Shown one piece after another: positions 34,738 through 44,900 of a stretch of 64,000 bases of DNA. The first letter of the stretch is position 1. The number at the start of each line of letters is the position of its first letter. This DNA comes from Dyadobacter linearis. Its GTDB lineage: Bacteria; Bacteroidota; Bacteroidia; Cytophagales; Spirosomataceae. Under the pieces are notes generated by a model. That model saw only the letters and a program-made list of their open reading frames with translations, made no database searches and had not been told where the DNA came from. The stretch covers positions 1,240,001 through 1,304,000 of the forward strand of contig NZ_CAJRAU010000001.1 in the NCBI RefSeq assembly GCF_907165045.1, read 5' to 3'. The translations under genes and the position numbers were made by a program.

Positions 34738-36966
34738 ATGAGCGAAATAATCATTTCTGACAAAGTATCCGCCGTTGCTAAGCGTGATATCGTTGATTTA
34801 AACCAAAAAATCAATGCATTTAATACAGGTGACACTCCGGAGGAGGTTTTCCGGAAGTTTCGTCTGACGCGCGGCGTTTATGGTCAGCGCCAGCCGGGGG
34901 TTCAAATGATCCGTATCAAATTACCTTATGGACGCATTACCGCGGATCAGCTCGTGCGGATTGCGGATACTTCGGACAAATTTGCTACTGGAAACCTGCA
35001 TGCGACCACGCGCCAGGATATTCAGCTACACTTTGTAAAGCTCTCTGATTCACCGCAGTTATGGGCTGATCTGGAAGATGCCGGGATTACGCTAAAAGAA
35101 GCTTGCGGAAATACGATCCGCAATGTGACAGCATCTTCTATCGCTGGTATTGATCCTGACGAACCTTTCGACGTAACGCCGCTCACGCATTCGATATTTA
35201 CCTATTTTCTCCGCAATCCGATCAATCAGGATATGGGGCGGAAATTCAAGATTGCCGTTTCCTCCTCTGAAAAAGACACTGCGCTCGCATTCATCCACGA
35301 TGTGGGGCTGATCGCCAAAATGGGCGTGAATGCAGCCGGGGAGACCGTCAAAGGATTTAAAGTATTGATCGGTGGTGGATTAGGCGCACAGCCATTTTCA
35401 GCACAAACAGCATTTGAATTTCTTGAAGAAAAAGACGTAATACCGTTCATAGAAGCACTATTACGTGTATTCGACCGCTACGGAGAACGCGTTCGTCGCC
35501 ACAAAGCGCGGATGAAATTTCTTCTGAACGACCTGGGCCTGGAAGATATGCTGGCCAAGGTGGAGGAAGAGCGTACTGCGGTTAAAAATAAAGTTTTTGA
35601 AATTCCGGAAGATCTGTTCGGTACGAAGGAAGTTGAGTCTATCAACTATGCGGATCGTCCTTCTTTGAGCGAGTCTGATATCTTGAAAATAGCCGCCGAG
35701 AGTATCGACGCTGACAAGCTGGATAACTTCACAAAATGGCTGAGAACCAACACTTTTGAACAAAAACAAAAAGGCTGGTACGCAGTACAATTGCGGGTTT
35801 TGCTCGGTGATATGAATTCAAATATCGCGCGGAGCCTAGCAGATGTAGTGCGTCGATATGCAGCGGACGATATTCGGGTGACTGTAAACCAGGGCTATTT
35901 GCTTCGGTTTGTAAAAGGGGAAGATCTGGTTGCTATTTACCACGAACTTGCCAAGCTAGGACTGGCTGCACCGGGTTTTGACAGCACGATGGATATTACC
36001 ACCTGCCCGGGAACGGATACCTGTAACCTTGCGATTTCCAGCAGCTACGGAATTACCCGCGTACTGGAAGATGTAATGCGCGACGAATATCCCGAAATGA
36101 TTTATAATCAGGATATTAAGATAAAAATCAGCGGATGTATGAATGGTTGCGGGCAGCATAATGCTTGTAACATCGGCTTTCACGGAAGCTCTGTAAAAAA
36201 TGGCAAACTGGTTCTTCCTGCATTACAGGTTTTACTTGGCGGCGGTTTTACGGGAGACGGAGTTGGTTTGATCGGAGATAAAGTGATCAAAGTGCCGACC
36301 AAGCGCGGACCGGAAGCATTACGTATGCTTTTCGATGATTATGAGAAAAATGCGTACGATGGAGAGTATTACAATCAATACTACCAGCGTCAAACCAAGA
36401 ACTATTTCTTCCAGCTACTGAAACCGCTCGCAGATCTTTCGACCGTGAGCGACGACGATTACCGCGACTGGGACCACGACGAGCTTTTCAAAACTGAGAT
36501 CGGTGTGGGTGAATGCGCGAGTGTGATGGTGGATCTGGTAGCTACTACGATAACAGAAGGTCAGGAGAAACTGAATCTTGCCAAAGAGAACTTCGAATCG
36601 GGTGTTTGGGCGGATGCTATTTATCATGCTTACAACGTATTTATCACCGGCGCGAAAGGTTTGCTAATGACCAAAGATGTGAATACCAACACACAATATG
36701 GTATTATCAATGATTTTGAAACACATTTCGGTCAGGATTTCGAATATGAAACGCCTGCTGAATTTGCGCTTGCTGAAAAAGCTGCAACACCATTTAAGTC
36801 ACTGGTATTCAGCATTAATAAATTTGAACCAACCGAGCAATTCGCAACCTACTTCATCAGTACTGCGGATAAATTCCTGAATTTTGTTCGCTACACCCGC
36901 GAAACGCAACTAGCGGAAACCGGAGAGCCGGCATTGCAGGAATTGTCTTTCGGAAAAGATAGCTAA
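34738..36966 (+). CDS. nitrite/sulfite reductase with C-terminal HEPN-like domain
   Basis: This 742-residue siroheme enzyme should reduce sulfite to sulfide. Two ferredoxin-like half domains and the siroheme/4Fe-4S ligands C423, C429, C467 and C471 (TCPGTDTCNLAIS and GCMNGCGQHNACN) are clear. The last 170 residues or so are helical (LAKENFESGVWADAIYHAYN) and look like a HEPN domain, as in other Bacteroidetes members. Electron donor is probably ferredoxin, since no flavoprotein subunit is encoded here. It follows cysN by 15 nt and precedes the SUMT gene for its siroheme cofactor. Confidence 0.9.
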   Translation: MSEIIISDKVSAVAKRDIVDLNQKINAFNTGDTPEEVFRKFRLTRGVYGQRQPGVQMIRIKLPYGRITADQLVRIADTSDKFATGNLHATTRQDIQLHFVKLSDSPQLWADLEDAGITLKEACGNTIRNVTASSIAGIDPDEPFDVTPLTHSIFTYFLRNPINQDMGRKFKIAVSSSEKDTALAFIHDVGLIAKMGVNAAGETVKGFKVLIGGGLGAQPFSAQTAFEFLEEKDVIPFIEALLRVFDRYGERVRRHKARMKFLLNDLGLEDMLAKVEEERTAVKNKVFEIPEDLFGTKEVESINYADRPSLSESDILKIAAESIDADKLDNFTKWLRTNTFEQKQKGWYAVQLRVLLGDMNSNIARSLADVVRRYAADDIRVTVNQGYLLRFVKGEDLVAIYHELAKLGLAAPGFDSTMDITTCPGTDTCNLAISSSYGITRVLEDVMRDEYPEMIYNQDIKIKISGCMNGCGQHNACNIGFHGSSVKNGKLVLPALQVLLGGGFTGDGVGLIGDKVIKVPTKRGPEALRMLFDDYEKNAYDGEYYNQYYQRQTKNYFFQLLKPLADLSTVSDDDYRDWDHDELFKTEIGVGECASVMVDLVATTITEGQEKLNLAKENFESGVWADAIYHAYNVFITGAKGLLMTKDVNTNTQYGIINDFETHFGQDFEYETPAEFALAEKAATPFKSLVFSINKFEPTEQFATYFISTADKFLNFVRYTRETQLAETGEPALQELSFGKDS

Positions 36967-37045
36967 GGATTAGGTGTTAGCGATTAGCTTTTAGCTGTTA
37001 GTTTTTTTGCTAAGGGCTAAATGGCTAACGGCCAACAGCAAAACA
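36966..37045 (+). repeat. TTAGC / GCTAA array between sulfite reductase and SUMT
   Basis: GTTAGCGATTAGCTTTTAGCTG is followed by CTAAGGGCTAAATGGCTAACGG, an inverted arrangement like that at 29424 and 32260. It contains an ATG at 37021 that would add nine repeat-derived residues to SUMT. Confidence 0.7.
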
Positions 37046-37047
37046 AT

Positions 37048-37812
37048 ATGAAACTTACATTAATCGGTGCGGGGCCGGGTGATCCTGATTTGATCACTTT
37101 GAAGGGAGTCAAGGCTTTGCAAAAGGCCCGCGTCGTGCTGTACGACTCCCTCGCCCACCCTTCTTTACTGGACCATTGCCCTGAGGATTGTGTCAAGATA
37201 CTTGTCGGAAAACGCTTTGGTAAAACGAGCTGCGGACAGGATGAAATCAATGACCTGATCGTCGAAAAAGCGAAACAATATGGTGAAGTCGTGCGTCTCA
37301 AAGGTGGCGACTCTTTCATATTCGGTCGCGGATATGAGGAGGTGATTTTCGCTGCAGGCTATGGTATTGAATCCGAAATTATTCCCGGTATTTCAAGCAG
37401 TTATGCAGTCCCTGCATTAGCGGGTATCCCACTCACATCGAGGGGGTTAAGTGAAAGTTTTTGGGTGATTACCGGTACCACCAAAGCCCACGAGCTATCC
37501 AAAGACCTGCATCTCGCGGCGCAATCTTCTGCTACGGTTGTGGTTTTAATGGGCTTGCATAAGCTCAGTGAGATCGTCGAAATGTATTCAGGGCTGAATA
37601 AAATGGATGAACCTATTGCGATCATTCAAAACGGGACGCTGGAAAATCAGAAGGTTGTAACGGGGCGTATCAGTAATATTTTGCCGCTTTCCAAAGTAAG
37701 CGAAATTGGGTCGCCTGCGATAATGATCATCGGAAAAGTAGCTGCTTTACCGGACCTTTCTTTTGAAAAAGTGAATGAAATGATGCAGCAGGGAAGTTCG
37801 GTTGAACGCTGA
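37048..37812 (+). CDS. cobA: uroporphyrinogen-III C-methyltransferase (SUMT)
   Basis: This protein of about 254 residues methylates uroporphyrinogen III to precorrin-2 for siroheme. Start 37048 (MKLTLIGAGPGDPDLITLKG) is chosen over the repeat-derived ATG at 37021. Family motifs are the SAM-binding GAGPGDPDLITLKG, VRLKGGDSFIFGRG, PGISSSYAVPALAGIPLTSRG and VLMGLHKL. It supplies the cofactor of the sulfite reductase upstream. The dehydrogenase/ferrochelatase needed for the next steps is not present here except for the remnant in the TSUP protein. Confidence 0.9.
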   Translation: MKLTLIGAGPGDPDLITLKGVKALQKARVVLYDSLAHPSLLDHCPEDCVKILVGKRFGKTSCGQDEINDLIVEKAKQYGEVVRLKGGDSFIFGRGYEEVIFAAGYGIESEIIPGISSSYAVPALAGIPLTSRGLSESFWVITGTTKAHELSKDLHLAAQSSATVVVLMGLHKLSEIVEMYSGLNKMDEPIAIIQNGTLENQKVVTGRISNILPLSKVSEIGSPAIMIIGKVAALPDLSFEKVNEMMQQGSSVER

Positions 37813-37814
37813 TA

Positions 37815-38162
37815 TTAAAGCAATCGAAGGAACCAGTTAATATCCAGCACCCTGCCCTTCTGGTGAAATTCCAGAAAATAGATAATACCTGCCAGGATCA
37901 GATAGCTGAAAAACAACCACTTCTTCTTGATTTCATACTGATCGTGGTGATGCACGTAATCGTATACCATTGAAGCTGTAAAACCAAAAATCATCAGCGC
38001 AAAGGAAAGCAAGCCGCAATCCTGCCGGTAATGCATGTACGTCCGCAATGCAGGGGCACCCAGCACCAGGTACATCAGCCACATGCCAAAACCGATCCGG
38101 TACAGGTAAACACTCAGACGGCGATCATTCTTAATATCAAATAATCCTTCCAGCATGTTCAT
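37815..38162 (-). CDS. small integral membrane protein of unknown function
   Basis: This protein of about 115 residues has three to four predicted transmembrane segments (IGFGMWLMYLVLGAPALR, LLSFALMIFGFTASMVYDYV, WLFFSYLILAGIIYFLEF). ATG at 38162 or 38156 is preferred; the frame extends to a TTG at 38204. A histidine-rich loop, YDYVHHHDQYE, stands out. It is convergent with SUMT, the two stops being 2 nt apart. I do not recognise a family. Confidence 0.6.
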   Translation of the reverse strand: MNMLEGLFDIKNDRRLSVYLYRIGFGMWLMYLVLGAPALRTYMHYRQDCGLLSFALMIFGFTASMVYDYVHHHDQYEIKKKWLFFSYLILAGIIYFLEFHQKGRVLDINWFLRLL

Positions 38163-38243
38163 GCAATTGTTTGAAAGAGTGAATCTAACAAAATTAGTAG
38201 ACAAATGCCAACGTTTACTTACTCATAGTATAACCCTGGTATT

Positions 38244-39158
38244 GTGAAATCTGTTTTAAAAAAACGCACCGTCTCCAAATTACTTTTTGCCCTTTTGAAC
38301 CGAATTTCCAAGCTATCCTGGAAAAATGCGTTCCGACTTTCTGACTTTCTTTGCTGGTCCATATTTCATGTCGGCGGGTATAGGAAAAAAGTAATTTTCG
38401 AAAATCTCCGAAACAGCTTTCCTGAAAAAACGGAGGCAGAGCTGGAATGCATTGCTAAAAATTTCTACCGGCATTTTACTGACCTTATCGTAGAAACGAT
38501 CAAATTCCGCACTGCTACGCCGCAATGCGTGTGCGAGCGGATACAGGGCGATATCAGTATCATGGATACTTTTTATCACACCAAAACCAATATAATATAC
38601 CTCATGGGGCACCGGGGCAACTGGGAACTGGCTAACCTTTTTTCGTCCCTTAACTTCACCCACGAATGCATTGTAGTGTACCGCCCGCTGCAAAATCCGG
38701 AGTCAGACCAATGGCTTCGAGACCTGCGGACGAGATTCGGAGCGAAGCTGGTTTCGATGGATAATATATTTAAAGAACTGCAAAAGCCGCGTGAAAAACC
38801 TTATGTGGTAGTATTGGCCAATGATCAGTCGCCTAACCCGAAAACCGCTTTCTGGACACAATTCCTGAATCAGGATACCGGGGTTTTCAGGGGCGTGGAA
38901 ACGATTGCCAGACGCTACAATCTGACTGTTTTGTATGCAGATTTCAGTAAAGTGGCCGACAAGCGCGGCTACTATCAGGTTAATATCTGTAAGATCACCG
39001 ACAAGCCAAGAGAAGTTCCGAATAACTCGATCCTGGAAACGCAGCTCAGGATTTTGCAGCGCGATATTGAGAACCAGCCGCATAACTGGCTGTGGAGCCA
39101 CAGGCGCTGGAAACACAAGCGGCCGGAAATGCTGAAACCGGAGCAGGTATTGCATTAA
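38244..39158 (+). CDS. LpxL/HtrB-like lysophospholipid/lipid A acyltransferase
   Basis: This 304-residue inner-membrane acyltransferase probably adds a secondary acyl chain to lipid A or a related lipid. The catalytic motif is LMGHRGNWELAN (H-x4-E), followed by YRPLQNPESDQWLRDLRTRFG and LANDQSPNPKTAFWTQFLN. The start is GTG at 38244. It is followed one base after its stop by the glycosyltransferase gene, supporting a shared envelope role. Confidence 0.85.
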   Translation: MKSVLKKRTVSKLLFALLNRISKLSWKNAFRLSDFLCWSIFHVGGYRKKVIFENLRNSFPEKTEAELECIAKNFYRHFTDLIVETIKFRTATPQCVCERIQGDISIMDTFYHTKTNIIYLMGHRGNWELANLFSSLNFTHECIVVYRPLQNPESDQWLRDLRTRFGAKLVSMDNIFKELQKPREKPYVVVLANDQSPNPKTAFWTQFLNQDTGVFRGVETIARRYNLTVLYADFSKVADKRGYYQVNICKITDKPREVPNNSILETQLRILQRDIENQPHNWLWSHRRWKHKRPEMLKPEQVLH

Positions 39159-39159
39159 C

Positions 39160-40227
39160 ATGAGCCCGACGCAGTTTCAGGCTTTTAAAACAGCGTCGAA
39201 ACTACTTCTTTTGCATAACTGCAACATCAACCCATCAAATGTGAGTAAACCGGTAAAATTTCTGATCCTCCGTTTTTCATCCATTGGCGATATCATATTG
39301 ACAACGCCGGTGATCAGGTGCCTGAAACAGCAGCATCCGCAAGCCGAGATCCACTATTTTACCAAGAGTAAATTCGAATTCCTGCTGCTCGACAACCCCT
39401 ATGTCGACAAGATCTGGCTGCTCGAAAAAAACACGAAACAAGTACTCGAACAGCTGAAAAAAGAGCATTTTGACTACGTAATCGACCTGCATACCAATAT
39501 CCGCACATTAAGGATCAAATTCGCATTGCGCGTTCCTTCATTTAGTTTCGACAAGCTGAATGTGCTTAAATGGCTGATCACGCAGTTCAAAATTGACTAC
39601 CTGCCCGATATTCATATTGTGGACAGGTATATGGAAACGCTTGCTACTTTCGGGATCACGAACGACGGGCAGGGGCTGGACTATTTCATACCTTATAAGG
39701 ATAATGTGGAACCAGAGTGGCTGCCACCAACACACCGCGCCGCGTTTGTCGCGTATGCGATCGGAGGCCAGCATAATACCAAAAAATTGCCCGTAGAAAG
39801 AATGGTCGAGCTATGCCGTAAAATCAATTATCCGGTTATGCTGCTGGGCGGAAAAGAGGATTTTGACAATGGAGAAATTATTCGGAATGCGATTGGTGAC
39901 GGGCTGATCGTGAATACGTGCGGAAAATATAACTTCAACCAGTCTGCGTCGCTGGTAAAAAAGGCGCTCATCGTGTTTTCGCATGACACCGGACTAATGC
40001 ACGTAGCGGCCGCATTCAAGAAAAAAGTGTATTCGATCTGGGGAAATACGATTCCGGGTTTCGGCATGTATCCCTACAAAACCGCATTCGAAGTACTGGA
40101 AAGGCCTGATCTGGGTTGCCGCCCGTGCTCCAAGATCGGCTACAAAGCGTGCCCGCGAAAGCATTTCAAATGTATGAACGAGATTTCCTTCTCTTTCCCG
40201 ATCAAAGAACTACCCGCCTCGAATTAG
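39160..40227 (+). CDS. glycosyltransferase family 9 (ADP-heptose:LPS heptosyltransferase-like)
   Basis: This protein of 355 residues, or 328 if the GTG at 39241 is used, carries GT9 motifs: KFLILRFSSIGDIILTTPVI, IDLHTNIRTL, VAYAIGGQHNTKKLP and the donor-site FSHDTGLMHVAAAFKKKVYS with IWGNT. The first beta strand starts only at about residue 31 of the longer form, which favours GTG 39241 as the true start. It should add a sugar to the LPS core, in the cytosol. A cysteine-rich tail (CRPCSKIGYKACPRKHFKC) is typical of some Bacteroidetes members. Confidence 0.85.
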   Translation: MSPTQFQAFKTASKLLLLHNCNINPSNVSKPVKFLILRFSSIGDIILTTPVIRCLKQQHPQAEIHYFTKSKFEFLLLDNPYVDKIWLLEKNTKQVLEQLKKEHFDYVIDLHTNIRTLRIKFALRVPSFSFDKLNVLKWLITQFKIDYLPDIHIVDRYMETLATFGITNDGQGLDYFIPYKDNVEPEWLPPTHRAAFVAYAIGGQHNTKKLPVERMVELCRKINYPVMLLGGKEDFDNGEIIRNAIGDGLIVNTCGKYNFNQSASLVKKALIVFSHDTGLMHVAAAFKKKVYSIWGNTIPGFGMYPYKTAFEVLERPDLGCRPCSKIGYKACPRKHFKCMNEISFSFPIKELPASN

Positions 40228-40272
40228 TGTTACATTTCCTGATCATTAAAGGCAAATCCACAAACCAGATTC

Positions 40273-41184
40273 ATGACAAAAAAAGTAAACGTAGGTTTGG
40301 TACAAATGAGCTGTACCGCTGATGTTGAAGCCAATTTCCAAAAAGCTACAATCAAAATTCGCGAGGCTGCGCAAAAAGGCGCGAATATTATCTGCCTTCA
40401 GGAGCTTTTCAAATCCCTTTATTTTTGTGATGTGGAAGACCACGGCAACTTCGCCCTGGCCGAGCCTATTCCCGGTCCCTCGACCGATCAGCTGAGCGTT
40501 TTGGCGAAGGAACTGGGGGTAGTCATAATTGCTTCGCTCTTCGAAAAACGGGCGCACGGACTTTACCATAATACTACCGCGGTACTCGATGCCGACGGAA
40601 CCTACCTTGGCAAATACCGCAAAATGCATATCCCCGACGATCCGGGCTACTACGAAAAATTTTACTTCACGCCGGGCGACGCCCCAACCGGTGATTCGCA
40701 AAGTGAAGTAGCTGATAGGGACGGTTACCGGATATTCGACACGAAATTTGCGAAAATCGGTGTGCTGATCTGCTGGGATCAATGGTACCCGGAAGCGGCG
40801 CGCATTACCAGCTTAATGGGTGCGGAAATCCTCTTTTACCCGACTGCGATCGGCTGGGACACGAATGAAACCGATCCCGCTACCAATGAAGAACAATATG
40901 GCGCGTGGCAAACGATCCAGCGAGGACATGCCGTGGCAAATGGTGTGTATGTAGTTTCTGTAAACCGCGTGGGGCGCGAAGCTGACCAGCAGTTCTGGGG
41001 CGGCTCATTTATCGCAAACCCGCACGGGAAATTGCTGTACCTCGCCCCGCACGAAGGCGAAGTGACACACGTGCAGGAACTTGATCTCGAAAAGCTGGAT
41101 CACTATCGCACCACCTGGCCATTTTTGCGAGACCGAAGAATCGATTCTTACAAACCGATATTGAAGAGATATATCGATTCTTGA
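40273..41184 (+). CDS. aguB: N-carbamoylputrescine amidase
   Basis: This 303-residue nitrilase-superfamily amidohydrolase has the triad E44 (CLQELF), K117 (KYRKMHIPDD) and C167 (LICWDQWYPEAAR). QNFWGGSF-like ADQQFWGGSFIANP and NRVGREAD match the AguB branch, which turns N-carbamoylputrescine into putrescine. The agmatine deiminase that makes its substrate is at 50549, about 9 kb away on the same strand. A strong terminator follows. Confidence 0.9.
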   Translation: MTKKVNVGLVQMSCTADVEANFQKATIKIREAAQKGANIICLQELFKSLYFCDVEDHGNFALAEPIPGPSTDQLSVLAKELGVVIIASLFEKRAHGLYHNTTAVLDADGTYLGKYRKMHIPDDPGYYEKFYFTPGDAPTGDSQSEVADRDGYRIFDTKFAKIGVLICWDQWYPEAARITSLMGAEILFYPTAIGWDTNETDPATNEEQYGAWQTIQRGHAVANGVYVVSVNRVGREADQQFWGGSFIANPHGKLLYLAPHEGEVTHVQELDLEKLDHYRTTWPFLRDRRIDSYKPILKRYIDS

Positions 41185-41220
41185 AAAGCATATAAATATA
41201 ACTATTCCTATTAGACCAAA

Positions 41221-41250
41221 AGTGAGCTTCCAACCGGGGCTCACTTTTTT
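41221..41250 (+). terminator. intrinsic terminator after aguB
   Basis: AGTGAGC (41221-41227) pairs with GCTCACT (41239-41245) around an 11-nt loop, followed by TTTTTT. Confidence 0.8.
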
Positions 41251-41517
41251 GTTTTTCTATACTTCGAATACGCATTTCGGAGCAATCAGAACACTAGTAA
41301 CCGAGCGTGACACTGAAAAACTACACGTTAGTAGCATAAACGTCTATTTTATAGGGATTTACAAATCGAAATATGCATTTTTAATCTATTAAATCAATCG
41401 ACAATATTAAAAAATGGTTAAGTAAAATTTTTTATCAGATTATTACAATACGATTTTATAAAGGTTTTAAATGACCAATTTTTATTGCAAAAAAGTCGAT
41501 ATAATTAATTTATTCTC

Positions 41518-41547
41518 TTGCATCTTTTCACATTGTCAGTATATTTG
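41518..41547 (+). promoter_or_regulatory. promoter of the third susC operon
   Basis: TTG (41518-41520), a 19-nt spacer and TATATTTG (41540-41547) match the Bacteroidetes -33/-7 consensus. Transcription should begin near 41553, about 400 nt before the susC ATG. Confidence 0.6.
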
Positions 41548-41723
41548 AGAAGTCGTTAAACGAATGACTGAACTTCTAAACCGAAGATATATTCCAGCCG
41601 CACATGAATATATCTGACTGTTGAGAGAGGAACATACTAAGACCTGAGGGGATTATTTACGATCCATTCAGCAGGTTCCGCCTCAAAACAATATAATTAT
41701 TTTAATAATAGTTTCCCGATTAC

Positions 41724-41906
41724 CGTGGACAGGCAAACTGTCGCGTCAGGCTCTGCCTTTTCTCGACTTTTTAATGTCTGTCCTCGATTAAAGAGGGTAT
41801 TGCTTTCCGGAAAAGCAGTGTTGCAAGCTTATGGCTGTGTTGTTCTGTCCACGCGAAAGTGTGTGCGGCGCACGGCAACGTGGACACCACACAGCCATAA
41901 CTTTTT
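41724..41906 (+). promoter_or_regulatory. candidate attenuator or riboswitch in the susC leader
   Basis: A terminator-like hairpin is formed by TTATGGCTGTGT (41829-41840) with ACACAGCCATAA (41889-41900) and TGTCCACG (41846-41853) with CGTGGACA (41879-41886), followed by CTTTTT at 41901-41906. The same internal segment CTGTCCACG (41845-41853) is a perfect 9-nt complement of CGTGGACAG at 41724-41732. The two pairings exclude each other, the hallmark of an antiterminator/terminator switch. The apical part holds a GTGC-ggc-GCAC hairpin. The ligand, if any, is unknown. Confidence 0.55.
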
Positions 41907-41949
41907 CTCCGTGGATTTACACCTAACTACATTTTAACTCTACTTCCTC

Positions 41950-44900
41950 ATGCGTAAAGTTCTACTCTTATTATTATGGGTATGCCTTTGCTCTCCGGTT
42001 GCGTTCGCCCAGGTAAGGCAGCTCACCGGAAAGATATTGGCGGCCGAAGATGGTCTCGGACTTGCTGGTGCATCGGTCATTCTGAAAGGAACAAATGTTG
42101 GTACCAATGCAGATGCAGACGGAAATTTCACCTTTTCGGTTCCGGGCGACGGAACACTTGTCGTTTCCTATGTAGGTTTTCTGATTAAAGAACTGCCGAT
42201 CGGAAACCAGACCCAATTTGATATTAAATTGGAAGCAGATACGAGACAACTTTCCGAGGTGGTCGTGACTGCATTTGGTATTGAGCGGGAGAAAAAAGCG
42301 CTCGGTTATACAGTACAGGAGGTAAAAGGAAGCGCATTGACAGAATCGCGCTCTACGAATGTGGCGAATGCACTTTCCGGTAAAATTGCGGGAGTTAGGA
42401 TACAGTCGAACGGCGGCCCGGGCAGCAGCTCGACGATCCAGATCCGCGGCTCTTCTTCCGTTTCAGGAAACAACCAGCCACTGATCGTTATCGACGGTGT
42501 ACCGATGGAGCAAACTGCCAGCAAAACTTTCGGAGGCGGTATCTCAGAAGTTAACCCAGACAATATCAAAGAAATGTCGGTATTAAAAGGACCCAATGCA
42601 GCGGCGCTTTACGGCTCACGTGCTGCCAACGGGGTTATTTTGATCACTACTAAAAATGGCCAGGGCACAAAGGGACTTGGCGTAGATGTTAACTCAAACA
42701 TCACTTTCGAGCGCCCCTGGATCAAACCAGATTTCCAGAACACTTACGGCGGAGGAAACGGCTACCGCACCTGGTACAATGACGGGTGGAGCGGCAGTAT
42801 CACAGATCCGAACGAGATTGCACAATACAGGTCGGTTTACGACTCAAGATATCCTCTGGCTGGCTCAGAAGGTACCGATGAAAGCTGGGGAGCACCTATG
42901 GACGGACGCATGGTGAGACAGTGGTGGACTGGTGACGATGTTGCACCACTGACTCCCCAGCCTAATAACTGGGAAGAATACTGGCAAACAGGCCGCACGA
43001 TCACGAATAGTGTGGCGTTGAACGGCGGAAACGACAAAGGCTATTTCCGTTTAGGATTGAGCCGCGTGGATCAGAAAGGTATCATGTACTATAACGATTT
43101 TCACCGCAATAATTTCCGGATCAACTCGGGCTACAATCTGACCAAAAACCTGAACATTACGCTTTCGGGTGAATATATCAAGTCTGGCTCGGACAACCGC
43201 AGCTACTCCGGCGGACAGGAATTTATCTGGTCTCACCGCCACGTTTCGTGGGATCAGCTTCGCGATTATGAAAGCTATATCGGCGTTCACAATCAGCGCG
43301 GCGCGGATACAGATCCTCCTCACTGGCAGCACACGTTTTTTACGAATCCCTATTACACGCAGAAAAACCTGCCTTCGGGGAATGAAAAGGATCGTTTAAT
43401 GGGAAATATCGCATTGAACTACAAAATCCTTCCTTCCCTGAGCCTGCTGGTACGTACCGGAACTGACTTCTGGAGTGACACGCGTATCAACGTTTCCAAT
43501 TTCCTCCGCGTCCGCAATGGTGTCCGTACGCCGGGCCGCTTTTCGGAAGAAGTTCTGCGCAGCCAGGAAACGAACTCTGATTTCATGCTGACTTATAACA
43601 AAGATATCACGTCTGACTTCGGCATGAATGTTCAGTTTGGAGGTATTCAGCGTAAAAATTATTACAAAAGAAACTACTTCTATGTAGGTGAAATGGTGGT
43701 TGACGGCCTGTACAATGCAGGAAACTCGGTACCAAGCCAGAACACGATAGAAAGTGAGATCAGGGAATCTGAAACGCAAAGCTTGTTTGGAACAGCCAAT
43801 TTCTCCTGGAAAGATGCATTGTTCCTGGATCTGACAGCGCGTAACGACTGGTCGAGCACATTGCCTTCAAACGCACGTTCCTACTTCTACCCTTCCGCTT
43901 CGCTGAGCGCAGTTGTTACCGACTTGTTTGATATCAACAGCAGTATCTTCTCTTTCGGTAAAGTACGCGCCAGTTACGCACAGGTTGGTAACGATGCAAC
44001 GCCTTATCAATTGGCACAAACATTCCTTGCAAAAGGCTCCTGGAACGGCGCAGTGCCCAAATTTGGAGAAAATATCCAGATCGCGAACAGTAACCTGAAA
44101 CCTGAGATCACTACCGGTTTAGAAATCGGCGCTGACCTTCGTTTCCTGAAAGGCAAGATCGGACTGGACGTGACTTACTACGATCAGACTACCAAAGACC
44201 AGATCCTGGGTGTCGAAATTTCCAAGGCGAGCGGGTACAATACTCGTATTCTCAATGCAGGGAAGATCACTAATAAGGGTATTGAGGTTTCAATCTCGGG
44301 AACGCCGGTGAAACTGCCGGGCGGATTTAGCTGGGATGTTTCTTTGAACTGGTCGCGCAACCGCAACAAAGTGGTAGAGCTGGCGGAAGGACTTACTACC
44401 TATACTTTGGCAACACAAAGAGGAATGTCGTCGGAAGCACGCGTGGGACAGCCTTATGGTACATTCTACGGGGTTGGTTTTCAAAAATACAACGGACAAG
44501 TTGTGTACGGAGCGAATGGACTTCCTATCACTGCTGCCGGACAAAAACTGGGCAATATCCAGCCTGACTGGATCGGCGGGATGATGAATACACTGAATTA
44601 CAAGGGTATTTCGCTGAGTGCATTGGTGGACGTTCGTGTTGGTGGTGATATTTACGATGAAGGTACTGGTACTGCGCGCTGGACAGGTCAATATGCTGAA
44701 ACCGCGCTTGGTCGCGAAGAAGGTGTGATCGGTCAGGGTGTGCGCGAATTGACTGGTGCTGACGGTTCGAAATCTTATGTACCAAACGATATTATCGTCA
44801 CTGCAAATCAGCTTTACGGTTACAGCAACCCTCGAAACTACCACGAATCGGCGATTTTCGATGCTACTTATGTGAAGCTTCGGGAGCTTTCGCTGGGCTA

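Larger units (their letters stand above)
41251..41949 (+). other. long AT-rich intergenic region and structured susC leader
   Basis: About 700 nt without a protein gene. The first 260 nt are AT-rich. A promoter lies at 41518-41547 and the following roughly 400 nt are a probable 5' leader with several hairpins: AGATATATTC / GAATATATCT (41585-41594 and 41606-41615), GACAG-gcaaa-CTGTC (41728-41742), an imperfect one at 41800-41818, and the terminator-like hairpin at 41829-41906. No known riboswitch class was recognised. Confidence 0.6.

Noticed and set aside
41724..41760. c-di-GMP (GEMM) riboswitch because of the GGCAAAC element
   Set aside because: The second conserved part with its receptor and the spacing of the GEMM consensus are missing, so no known class was assigned.
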